Position numbers and translations under genes: made by a program. Below are positions 8,697 to 17,098 of a stretch of 64,000 bases of DNA, in pieces (the stretch's first letter is position 1; each line of letters opens with the position of its first letter). The stretch lies in assembly GCF_029892045.1 (NCBI RefSeq), contig NZ_CP120369.1, forward strand, positions 372,001-436,000, read 5' to 3'. The notes beneath the pieces were generated by a model. It was not told the DNA's origin and searched no databases. It saw nothing but the letters and a program-made list of their open reading frames with translations. Origin of the DNA: Sinorhizobium numidicum. GTDB lineage: Bacteria; Pseudomonadota; Alphaproteobacteria; Rhizobiales; Rhizobiaceae.

Positions 8697-10265
8697 ATGG
8701 ATTTGGCAATGCTCAATCATCCCATTTCCCGCCGCATGTTCAACATCTCACTCGGCGCCTCCGCTCTTGCGGCGATGACTCGCCCAAGTCTGGCGCAAAC
8801 AAGCGCTAACCCGACCAAGGGCGGCCGGCTCAGGATCATGTTGCAAGAGACGGCTTCGTCTTCCCTGCTCGATCCCACCAAGATCGCTTCCTGGGGCGTC
8901 TACTTTGCCTACTCAACCATCGGAGAAAGATTGGTCGGCGTTGACAGCCGCCTCAACCCTGTCGCGATGCTCGCAGAGAGCTGGGAGCCGGTGAACAACA
9001 GGGTCGATGGCTGGGTATTCAAGCTGCGTCGCGGCGTCGAATTCCATAACGGCAAGAGCCTCACGGCGAAGGATGTCATCTCCAGTCTGAACCGCCTTCG
9101 CGACCCGGCTTTGCAGTCGCCGTTGCGCGTCCTTCTTGAGCACATCACCGACCTCATGGAGGAAGATGCGTATACCCTGCGGTTCACGCTTTCCCGCCCG
9201 GATGCAGATTTTCCCCTGCTCCTGGCACAGGATCGGTTCTACATCTTCCCTGAGGGCTTCTCGACCTTTGATAAGCCAATAGGCACTGGTCCTTTTGTGG
9301 CTGATGGATTGAATCCCGCTGGCGTCAATGTCTACCGCCGCTATCAAAACTACTGGCAGAGCGGTAAACCCTATCTGGACGAGGTGGCGTTCCAGGGAAA
9401 CCAGGACGCCGTCGCACGCGTCTCGGCTCTCCTCGCTGGCGATGTGGATGCCGTGCAGTCGATCAACTTCACGCTCGCGACGCGCATCGCGGCAACATCT
9501 GGCTTCCAGGTTGTGTCCTCTCCAAGCGGCGTGCACAACGTCGTTGCGATGCGGACCAACGCAGCGCCCTTTTACCGGCCCGAGCTTCGCGAGGCGATGA
9601 AATACCTGTTCGACCGCGAGCAAATGCGCGATCGCCTTTGCGCCGGCCATGCGCAGATCGGCAATGATCACCCCATCCCGCCCTTCAGCTCGTTCTACCA
9701 TACCGAGTTGCCGGTACGCGCCTATGATCCCGATCGCGCCAAGGCGATCCTGCAGAAAGCGGGCCTGAGCATTCCGTCACAGGTGCTGCATGCCTCCGAC
9801 GCCGTGACGCCCGGCGTTGCGGTTGATCTCGCGCAAATTTACGCCGACGGTGCGCGCAAGGCGGGCATCTCGCTCGAACCGAAGCGCGATCCGGTCACCG
9901 GTTATTGGGACAATGTCTGGCTGAAGCAGCCGCTTATGGTGAGCGGATGGGGCACGCGCTTCACGCCCGACCTTATGCTGCGCGTCGCCTATCGCTCCGG
10001 CGCGAAATGGAACGAAACACACTGGAGCCATCCGAAGGTGGACGCGATGATGGACGAAGCGGTTGCCACCACCGATGTCAACCGGCGTCGCGAACTGTAC
10101 TGGGCGATCCAGGAGGCGATCCACAACGGCGGCGGCGCAGGCATCCCGCTCTTCTTCGATCAACTCGACGCCATCTCCGGCAAGGTGAAAGGCGTTTCAC
10201 CCTCGCCCCTTGGCTCATTGACCGGCCCAGCTATGGCTGACCTTTGGCTTGATCAGAGCGCCTGA
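8697..10265 (+). CDS. ABC transporter substrate-binding protein, family 5 (peptide/opine type)
   Basis: 522-residue periplasmic solute-binding protein of the DppA/OppA type (SBP_bac_5). The N-terminus carries a twin-arginine-like signal (SRRMFNISLGASALAAM, followed by SLAQ cleavage region). Internal family signatures are WVFKLRRGVEFHNGKSLTAK, DAYTLRFTLSRPDADFPLLL and FDKPIGTGPF. It captures the ligand for the two permeases and the fused ATPase encoded next. Family-5 proteins bind peptides, opines, nickel or sugars; the ligand cannot be read from sequence. The ATG at 8709 is an alternative start. Confidence 0.85.
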   Translation: MDLAMLNHPISRRMFNISLGASALAAMTRPSLAQTSANPTKGGRLRIMLQETASSSLLDPTKIASWGVYFAYSTIGERLVGVDSRLNPVAMLAESWEPVNNRVDGWVFKLRRGVEFHNGKSLTAKDVISSLNRLRDPALQSPLRVLLEHITDLMEEDAYTLRFTLSRPDADFPLLLAQDRFYIFPEGFSTFDKPIGTGPFVADGLNPAGVNVYRRYQNYWQSGKPYLDEVAFQGNQDAVARVSALLAGDVDAVQSINFTLATRIAATSGFQVVSSPSGVHNVVAMRTNAAPFYRPELREAMKYLFDREQMRDRLCAGHAQIGNDHPIPPFSSFYHTELPVRAYDPDRAKAILQKAGLSIPSQVLHASDAVTPGVAVDLAQIYADGARKAGISLEPKRDPVTGYWDNVWLKQPLMVSGWGTRFTPDLMLRVAYRSGAKWNETHWSHPKVDAMMDEAVATTDVNRRRELYWAIQEAIHNGGGAGIPLFFDQLDAISGKVKGVSPSPLGSLTGPAMADLWLDQSA

Positions 10266-10271
10266 TCCGCG

Positions 10272-11261
10272 ATGTACGATCATTCGTTGACTTATGAGCG
10301 AGACGAGCGGAGGTCGCCCTTGGCGAACCTTCCCTCGTTTGCTCTTGAATTGGCTATAAGGGTTGCCATTCTTCTGGCTGCTGCTGCCCTGATCTTCTTC
10401 GGGACGGCACTCATTCCTGGCGACTTCGTGACGGAGTTGCTTGGCCAGGACTATACGCCGGAACTTGCCGCCCAGTTGCGCCACAGCCTCGGACTGGATC
10501 GTCCCTTGCCGGAGCGCTTCGTCACCTGGCTGTTTCACTTCCTTCAAGGAGAATTCGGCCAATCGTTCACCAGCCGCATACCGGTCTGGGACGTCGTGGA
10601 GCCGCGTCTTGCCAATACGCTGATGCTTGCCGGTGCCGCTATTTGCTGGTTTCCGCTTGCCCTGGCGGCCGGCGTGGCGTCGTTCCTCGCGCCACCGCAG
10701 ATCCGACGCTTCCTTCAGCTCTTGATGCAAGTCGTGCTCTGCGCACCGGAGTTTCTAATCGCCTATGTGTTCATCTACGTCTTTGCCGTCCAGCTCCAAT
10801 TGCTGCCGGCCGTTTCTCGATTGGCGCCGGATCAGTCGCTATCCGAGCACATTCGCGTCCTCATTCTGCCAAGCGCGTGTCTTGGCGTCGGCATGATCGC
10901 CTATGTCGGTCGCATGCTGCTGTCGCTGTTGCTGATGGAGGAGAAAAAGGATTATTTCGAATTCGCTCGCCTGCGCGGGTTCAGCCGTAGCTGGATTGCG
11001 CTGCGCTATGCGGTTTCGGCGATCCTCCCTTCGATCATCAACCTCCTGCTCATTTACTGCGCCTATCTGCTGACTGGCGTGCTGGTGATCGAGGTAGTGT
11101 TCGGCATTTCCGGCATCGGGGAGTTAGCCGTGTCATCCGTCGTTTGGCGGGACATCCCGGTCCTGCAGTTCTGCGCGGTGTTCATCACTGCCATCTATGT
11201 GGGCATCTACTCACTGTCGGACCTGATAGCCGGCCGAATTAGCAGAAGAGGCGCGCTATGA
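10272..11261 (+). CDS. ABC transporter permease (DppB-like)
   Basis: 329-residue inner-membrane permease with about six transmembrane segments, the LGLDRPLPERFVTWL segment characteristic of DppB/OppB and the EAA-type loop (YFEFARLRGFSRSWIALRYA). Begins 6 bp after the binding protein and its stop overlaps the next start (ATGA at 11258-11261), so it is in the same operon. Confidence 0.85.
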   Translation: MYDHSLTYERDERRSPLANLPSFALELAIRVAILLAAAALIFFGTALIPGDFVTELLGQDYTPELAAQLRHSLGLDRPLPERFVTWLFHFLQGEFGQSFTSRIPVWDVVEPRLANTLMLAGAAICWFPLALAAGVASFLAPPQIRRFLQLLMQVVLCAPEFLIAYVFIYVFAVQLQLLPAVSRLAPDQSLSEHIRVLILPSACLGVGMIAYVGRMLLSLLLMEEKKDYFEFARLRGFSRSWIALRYAVSAILPSIINLLLIYCAYLLTGVLVIEVVFGISGIGELAVSSVVWRDIPVLQFCAVFITAIYVGIYSLSDLIAGRISRRGAL

Positions 11262-12832
11262 GACCAGCCAGCTCCGAACCGCAGCACACTCGAGAAACCT
11301 CCAGTATTCTTGAGGTCAAGAATCTGTCGGCCGTCATATCCAACTCCGCCACTGGTGGTCGGCGCATTGAGAAGCTGGGCATGGAACTGAAGCCCGGCAC
11401 GCTATCAACCATGACCGGGCCCTCCGGCGTCGGCAAGACAAGTCTTTGTCTCGCTCTTATGGGGTGGATGAGACCCAATGTTCGCATCCTGAATGGCGAG
11501 GTGCTTTTGGGCATGCGCCAGGTGCTGCAGATGCAGCAGCGGCAGAAACAGGCTCTGTGGGGACGCGAGATTCTCTACATTCCGCAGTCCTCCGCGACGG
11601 CGCTCGTGGCGTCGCGCGATGTTGTCAGTCAGATCTCCGAATTTGCTCGTGACACCGCGCAAAAGCGGGGGGAACGCCGCGATCTCCTCCAAGCCGCGTT
11701 TCAGCGGCTGGAGGTTCCTGGCTTCGGGGAGGATCGCTACCCGCACCAATATAGCGGCGGGCAATTGCAGCGCATCCTGATCTCGACGGTGTTTTGCGCC
11801 ACGCCACGACTGATCATTCTCGACGAGCCGACAACTGCACTGCACGCAGACCTCAAGGCAGGCGTCATGCGGGACATCAAGGCCCGCGCTCAGGAAATTG
11901 GTGCTGCAGCGCTCGTGATATCGCACGAACTGCCATTCTTCGCTGAGTGTTCAGATCAGACCATCGATCTCAGCGGCTATGTCATTTCGGATGAAAAGCC
12001 GAAGCCGGTGCGTCCGGCGCCACAGGTCATTGCCACACCTCGGTCCTCACATGTATCCCGGTCTTTGCCGGCTGAGCAGCCACGATTGCAAGTCGATGGA
12101 CTTTGCGTCAATGCACCGAGTGGACGTCCGCTGCTTCGCGATGTGGCCTTTCAGGTGCGGCCTGGAGCCTGCCTCGGGGTCATCGGCCGTTCTGGCGCCG
12201 GCAAGACGACGATCCTGCGTAGCTTGCTTGGGCAGCATGGCGATGCCAAGGGCACCATCGAGGTTGATGGCGAGCGGATGCCGTTGTCCTACTCCCGTCG
12301 GACGCTTGAGCAAAAGCGGCGGCTCGAATATGTGCCACAATCGGTGAAGCTGCATTTGAACCCGGCGCTCAGCGCTGACTATCTCCTCCGCAGGCGGCTA
12401 CGCCAGGCTGGGCGCGATCATTCCGACGACTCCGTCGTAAACGTGCTTGGGCAAGTCCTCTTGCCCCCTGACTACCGTCACAAACGGAGCGCTGAACTTT
12501 CGGGGGGCGAGTGTCAACGGCTTGGCATTGCTCTGGCGCTAGCCACCAATCCGGCAGTTTTGCTGCTCGACGAAGTCACGGCGTCGCTCGATCCGGCGAA
12601 CGCGCACGTCATCGCCGATATCCTCGACAAGCACAGGGCCAGCGGCAACATCGCCATGCTTCTCGTCTCGCACCAGCCGGAGATCGTGGCGCGCCTTGCA
12701 AGCGATGTTCTCGAACTGCGTGACGGTCAGGTCGTGCACCCCGTTCGAAAGAAGCATGGACCCTCCGCACCTCGGGTTGTGAATGGGGGAATTTCCTATC
12801 GTGAGAGTGAGCCTCGGCAATGCGCGCTTTGA
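11258..12832 (+). CDS. ABC transporter ATPase, two fused nucleotide-binding domains (DppD-DppF type)
   Basis: 524 residues with two complete ABC cassettes. First: Walker A GPSGVGKTS, signature YSGGQLQ, Walker B LIILDEPTTAL. Second: Walker A GRSGAGKTT, signature LSGGECQ, Walker B VLLLDEVTAS. Peptide importers often encode these separately; here they are one polypeptide. It overlaps the preceding permease by 4 bp and the following permease by 13 bp, so the stoichiometry is translationally coupled. Confidence 0.88.
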   Translation: MRPASSEPQHTRETSSILEVKNLSAVISNSATGGRRIEKLGMELKPGTLSTMTGPSGVGKTSLCLALMGWMRPNVRILNGEVLLGMRQVLQMQQRQKQALWGREILYIPQSSATALVASRDVVSQISEFARDTAQKRGERRDLLQAAFQRLEVPGFGEDRYPHQYSGGQLQRILISTVFCATPRLIILDEPTTALHADLKAGVMRDIKARAQEIGAAALVISHELPFFAECSDQTIDLSGYVISDEKPKPVRPAPQVIATPRSSHVSRSLPAEQPRLQVDGLCVNAPSGRPLLRDVAFQVRPGACLGVIGRSGAGKTTILRSLLGQHGDAKGTIEVDGERMPLSYSRRTLEQKRRLEYVPQSVKLHLNPALSADYLLRRRLRQAGRDHSDDSVVNVLGQVLLPPDYRHKRSAELSGGECQRLGIALALATNPAVLLLDEVTASLDPANAHVIADILDKHRASGNIAMLLVSHQPEIVARLASDVLELRDGQVVHPVRKKHGPSAPRVVNGGISYRESEPRQCAL

Positions 12833-13602
12833 CATTCATTGGCTTCGTGCTGTTCTTCATGGTCACACCGTATGTCATTGGGACATCGGCGGATACATTT
12901 TCGGGCGGCGGCTTGTTCGAAAGCCCGTCGCCGGCACATCCATTGGGGACCGATTATCTCGGGCGTGACATGCTGCTCGAGATCCTTCGAGCGGGTAGCG
13001 TGACGATGTTCATCTGCGCCGCAGCGACGGTGCTGTCGTTAGTGTGCGGGCTCACCTGCGCGGCACTGTCGAGTGCTCTGCCGTCGATCCCGGGGACAAT
13101 CCTTGCACGTGGCATGGACGCCCTGAACTCCATTCCCAGTCTGATCATCGCGTTCGTGCTCATTGCTGCGTTCGGATCGACCACCACGAGCCTCATCGTC
13201 ATCATCACCGTGGTCGAGTTCACGCGAGCCTATCGCTCGCTCAAGGCGCCGGTCATCCAAATCTTCGCCGAGCCATTCGTCGAGCTCTCCCGAATAAGAG
13301 GGGAAGGGTTCGTCTATCTTGTCACGCGAGATGTCTGGCCGAACCTTCGCCCTTACGCAGCAGTCGAACTCGTCAATCGTTTCGTTGCCTGCCTGATGTT
13401 TCTGAGCGCGATCAGCCTGCTCGGGATTGGCGTCCAGCCGCCAACCACCGACTGGGGGACACTGATCAAACTCAATGCAACCGGTCTTTTGCTCAATTCG
13501 GCCGCGCCGCTCATCCCCGGGCTTTTCATTCTCGTCGCCTCGCTGCTCGCGCTTTTTGCTGCCTCCAATGCTTCTCGCCAACTGGACTTCTCAAAATCAT
13601 GA
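12820..13602 (+). CDS. ABC transporter permease (DppC-like)
   Basis: 260-residue permease with the DppC layout: an N-terminal membrane anchor, the HPLGTDYLGRDMLLEILRAG segment shortly after it, and the EAA loop (PFVELSRIRGEGFVYLVTRD). Pairs with the DppB-like permease. Its stop overlaps the start of the TIM-barrel gene (ATGA at 13599). Confidence 0.85.
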   Translation: MRALTFIGFVLFFMVTPYVIGTSADTFSGGGLFESPSPAHPLGTDYLGRDMLLEILRAGSVTMFICAAATVLSLVCGLTCAALSSALPSIPGTILARGMDALNSIPSLIIAFVLIAAFGSTTTSLIVIITVVEFTRAYRSLKAPVIQIFAEPFVELSRIRGEGFVYLVTRDVWPNLRPYAAVELVNRFVACLMFLSAISLLGIGVQPPTTDWGTLIKLNATGLLLNSAAPLIPGLFILVASLLALFAASNASRQLDFSKS

Positions 13603-14591
13603 CGAAAATATTCCTGCATTCCTACGGCCTGCGTTACCAGTATCGTCACAGGCCGGGTTTCGACGTGTTCTCGCTTGTCGATCTGGCTGCCGATCTAGGG
13701 TTCGACGGGCTGAACGTCTCCTGCTTCGAACTCAACAACTATCTCGAAATCTCTGGAATCGAGCCGGCGCATCTTCGCAAGCTTCGTGCCTATCTTGAAA
13801 AGCGCGGCATCCTCATTGACATCGAGACCGCCGGAACCGAGCCGGCGCACCTCGAGAGGTTGCTCGGCATTGCACGGGAAGTCGGTGCAGGGTACTTGCG
13901 GACCTATACGAACGGAACTCCGGATAGGCGGCTTCGGGTTGAGGAAGCCAAAACCAATCTTTCCCAAGCCGCACTTGCAGCCGAGCGGGCCGGCATACCC
14001 GTGCTTCTCGAAAATCACGAGGATCTCGCGGCCTGCGAGGTCGCTGAAATCCTGGAACACGTCTGCAGCCCATGGATACAGGGCATGTTCGACTACGTGA
14101 ACTCAATGCTGTTCTACGAGGATCCATTGACTTCCCTGGAGTTGATGCGTCCTTGGATAAGGTCGGCGCACCTGAAGGATTGTTTGATTCTGCCCCCAGG
14201 GGAGGGTGGCCTGCTCGGCGTGCCGATCGGCGCAGGCCATGCGCCCGTCGCTGAAATGACTGCAGCCCTTGTGAGCTCCGGTGTCGACCGCGTCTGCTTC
14301 GAGAACACCTGGGGTTATCAGGCGGCGATGCGAGATCGCCGGGGGAGCGCCAAATTGGGAAAGGGCTTTTTCCAACATCCCGGCCGGCCACTTCGTGAAC
14401 CTGGTGAATATACTCACGTACACGATCTCCTGGCAAGAGACCCAGGAAGAGTCGCCGAGCTCGAACATTGGGCTCTCCGGCAATCGCTGCAGTGGCTTAA
14501 AGCTGAGCTTCCGGCATTCGCCAACATCAATATCCCCGAACTGATGATGCAACAGGATGCGGCGGAAAGCGCCGCCTTGGCGCACTACTAG
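13599..14591 (+). CDS. Sugar phosphate isomerase/epimerase-like TIM-barrel protein
   Basis: 330 residues of the xylose-isomerase-like / AP-endonuclease-2 TIM-barrel family. Probable metal-binding segments are LLENHEDL (Glu, His), GMFDYVNS (Asp) and SAHLKD (His), with a late CFENTWGY Glu. It is the last gene of the importer operon, translationally coupled to the permease, so it probably acts on the imported compound (isomerase, epimerase or lyase step). The exact substrate is unknown. Inosose-type enzymes of rhizopine catabolism belong to the same fold, but nothing here proves that role. Confidence 0.75.
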   Translation: MTKIFLHSYGLRYQYRHRPGFDVFSLVDLAADLGFDGLNVSCFELNNYLEISGIEPAHLRKLRAYLEKRGILIDIETAGTEPAHLERLLGIAREVGAGYLRTYTNGTPDRRLRVEEAKTNLSQAALAAERAGIPVLLENHEDLAACEVAEILEHVCSPWIQGMFDYVNSMLFYEDPLTSLELMRPWIRSAHLKDCLILPPGEGGLLGVPIGAGHAPVAEMTAALVSSGVDRVCFENTWGYQAAMRDRRGSAKLGKGFFQHPGRPLREPGEYTHVHDLLARDPGRVAELEHWALRQSLQWLKAELPAFANINIPELMMQQDAAESAALAHY

Positions 14592-14618
14592 TACCGCTCA
14601 AATGTGCAACTGTTGCTA

Positions 14619-15332
14619 CTACTCGCGATCAAATACAAACTTTATTCGGTCCGCCGCATAACAGGCGACGTGGTATCGAAATGGCTCTTCTTCATCGTCT
14701 AAGTCGGCATTTTCCTTCTGTACTACCGGTCGCGCCATTGATTGATCTAAGAGAGCAGCCTCCTCAGACGTCGGCATCCGCGCAAACACTGTAATAGCCT
14801 TCGATTTGAGCCTGCTAACACCGTAGGCGAGAAGAGCGCGCTCAACGTCAACCTGCTCTCCCATTGCTTCAACAAATTTGCCGTATCGTTGAGCATCTAA
14901 GAAGCTTCGGCTAATTGCGAGAGGACGGTTGCCCACAAACCTGAGCAAATCAATGATCAACAGACCGGTCCCCTCGGGAATTCGCAAGCGATCAGCAATT
15001 TCCGGAGCTGCAGTTTCGAATCTGTGAGACAAAAGCTGCCGCCGCGTTTGGCTGTCACTCTCTAGAATGTTCTGCGAACAAGCCATTCTATGTAAAATGC
15101 GGTATTGAATGACGTCTTGTTCAATAAACGTCCCTTTTCCGTGCACAATTCGGATTAGCCCCTTACTCTGCAAACTCGCCAGCGCCTTCCGGGCGGTCAG
15201 CCGACTAGCGCCGAAGCGCTTAGCCACTTCGCTGTCCGCTGGCAGAGTCCCGTCGGGTCCAAATGCTCCTGTGAGAATTTCTTTCGAGAGGGCCTCTTCA
15301 ATTACCCGCCATTTTGCTTGTTTACTATTCAC
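14619..15332 (-). CDS. GntR/UTRA (PhnF-like) transcriptional regulator, second copy
   Basis: 237 residues, strongly similar to the regulator at 7839-8582 in both the winged helix (TLPADSEVAKRFGASRLTAR, then GLIRIVHGKGTFIE) and the UTRA domain, ending YHVACYAADRIKFVFDRE. The recognition helices differ at only a few positions, so they may read related operators. It is the last gene of the minus-strand cluster that starts at 23.6 kb, 49 bp after the methyltransferase, and is convergent with the importer operon. Likely a repressor of the cluster; the effector is unknown. Confidence 0.8.
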   Translation of the reverse strand: MNSKQAKWRVIEEALSKEILTGAFGPDGTLPADSEVAKRFGASRLTARKALASLQSKGLIRIVHGKGTFIEQDVIQYRILHRMACSQNILESDSQTRRQLLSHRFETAAPEIADRLRIPEGTGLLIIDLLRFVGNRPLAISRSFLDAQRYGKFVEAMGEQVDVERALLAYGVSRLKSKAITVFARMPTSEEAALLDQSMARPVVQKENADLDDEEEPFRYHVACYAADRIKFVFDRE

Positions 15333-15381
15333 CCCTTCTGACCCTGCTTTCTTGGCCGTGTCTAGGCAGTAACTTTCGCCT

Positions 15382-16167
15382 TCACCATCTGGTCTTCAGC
15401 TGTACAGTCCAACTCGTGGTTTCATGCGGCAATCGAAGTTCTCGAACGCCGCCAGTCTGCCCTTCAATCCAGGAAAGCAGTTCTTCCCACCGTTCTGCGC
15501 CGACCTGACTGGGGATGTCGTGCACCCCACGCCAGGACAACAAAAAGCGCTCTGGATTTTTTAAGACGATATGCTGACGATGAATCTGCAAGCACTCCGT
15601 AAATGTATCGGGGAGATGAATGACATCCTTGAGGCGCGCCATCAGGTCGCGTACGCCGGGTATGACCCGCTTAAGTCCAGGAAAAGTAGTGGAGATATGA
15701 TTTTCTATCACGGTCCGTATTTCGCAGTTTTGCTGATCAGGTAAGCAAAACATGATCGAAAGAAAGCCGCCGGGCCGGAGTATTCTCCTCATCTCATGTA
15801 AAGTGGCCTGCGGATCCATCCAATGGAAAGCATTACTAACAATCGCCCAATCCACTGAATGGTCGGGCAATGAAGTGTTCTCTCCTGTTCCGGACCGCCA
15901 TTCAAACGCTTGAGAAGCGGCCATTAGTCGCTTCCCTTCACTAAGCATTTCGCCATTGGGCTCGACCGCAAATCCTCTCAAGTGTCGAGACGAAAGGTCA
16001 ATGGTTAGCTTCCCAGTTCCGGCCCCAATATCCGCAACAGTGAAGTCGACGTTCGACGCACATACATGACCCGTCAGAAGATCTAGGACAACGTGGTCGT
16101 AATCAGCCCGTGCAACGTAGTAGGAGGCGGTAGTGGAGAAGTCGCCGTATTTGTAGTTTACGTTCAT
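15382..16167 (-). CDS. Class I SAM-dependent methyltransferase
   Basis: 261 residues. Motif I is VADIGAGTGKLT; acidic loop AVEPNGEM; motif II region SVDWAIVSNAFHWMD; then RRILRPGGFLSIMF. The ATG at 16167 is preceded by GAGGAG at 6 nt. The substrate is not evident. It is a paralogue of the methyltransferase immediately upstream (16322-17098): both share the YGDFS/FGDFS start, FAVEP and HDIPSQ segments, which points to tandem duplication and two related methylations. Confidence 0.8.
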   Translation of the reverse strand: MNVNYKYGDFSTTASYYVARADYDHVVLDLLTGHVCASNVDFTVADIGAGTGKLTIDLSSRHLRGFAVEPNGEMLSEGKRLMAASQAFEWRSGTGENTSLPDHSVDWAIVSNAFHWMDPQATLHEMRRILRPGGFLSIMFCLPDQQNCEIRTVIENHISTTFPGLKRVIPGVRDLMARLKDVIHLPDTFTECLQIHRQHIVLKNPERFLLSWRGVHDIPSQVGAERWEELLSWIEGQTGGVRELRLPHETTSWTVQLKTRW

Positions 16168-16321
16168 GATCAACTCCTCTATTGAGCCCCGTCCAAAGTT
16201 AGCAACCTTCGCTCTATGATTGGAAATGCAGTGGACGAATAAATGGCTGAGATTGCCGCCAATACTGAATAACGGAACTCATACTGATCTATTCATCGAC
16301 TATTATATGCGGGCTCGGATT

Positions 16322-17098
16322 TTAGCGTTTGCGGCTGTGCCATGCTAAGGTCTGAAATCGGATGCTCTCCGGGCTGCGCCTCAGATATGTGTCACGGATC
16401 TTTGCAAGCAGATCTTCCCAATCGGCCTGCCCTAGCTGGCTAGGGATGTCGTGTGATGTTCTCCAGTAGTTGTAATATAGTTCTGCAGTCATCGGAATCT
16501 TTTGCGAAGAACGCAACTGGATCGGCGGTTCCAAGCCTTGGCATTCGATCAGGGCTGGCTCCAACGACGGTATCAACGCCATCACGGGTGCGCGGGCCCG
16601 CCTCAACCCGGGAGCGGTTGCTCGGATAATATTCTCGATCTCGATGTGAATGGGATCGTGTTCCAGGTCAGTTAACAAGTATAGGATTGTGATGAATCCG
16701 CCTGGACGCAAAATTCGTAGGGTTTCGGATATCGCTCCTCGGAAATCCGTCCAATGGAAGGAGGAGCCGTACAAAACCCAGTCGATGCTTTCGTCGGGAA
16801 GTCCGGTACCCTCGCCCGTTCCCTTCAGCCACTCGAGTGAGGCAGAACCTTCGTCACTCCGTTGACCGGCTCTGATCATCTCTGAATCGGGCTCGACTGC
16901 GAATCCAGACAAGCCGTTTTCTACTAGCGTCCAAGCTATTGCTCCTGTTCCTGCGCCAATATCAGCAAAGAGCGCCTCGGGATACTCACGTTGAACGTCA
17001 TTTATAAGATGAGACATCAGCGTTGGCGAATAGCGCGGGCGTAGAAGATATTGCTGAGCGACAGCTGAGAAGTCGCCAAAAGCCTTTGGAAGCGTCAT
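16322..17098 (-). CDS. Class I SAM-dependent methyltransferase (paralogue)
   Basis: 258 residues. Motif I is FADIGAGTGAIA; AVEPDSEM follows, then SIDWVLYGSSFHWTD and LRILRPGGFITILY. I set the start at 17098 because its ATG overlaps the stop of the SelA-like gene (ATGA) and the extension upstream lies inside that gene. Paralogous to 15382-16167. Translational coupling to the PLP enzyme suggests consecutive steps on one compound. Confidence 0.8.
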   Translation of the reverse strand: MTLPKAFGDFSAVAQQYLLRPRYSPTLMSHLINDVQREYPEALFADIGAGTGAIAWTLVENGLSGFAVEPDSEMIRAGQRSDEGSASLEWLKGTGEGTGLPDESIDWVLYGSSFHWTDFRGAISETLRILRPGGFITILYLLTDLEHDPIHIEIENIIRATAPGLRRARAPVMALIPSLEPALIECQGLEPPIQLRSSQKIPMTAELYYNYWRTSHDIPSQLGQADWEDLLAKIRDTYLRRSPESIRFQTLAWHSRKR

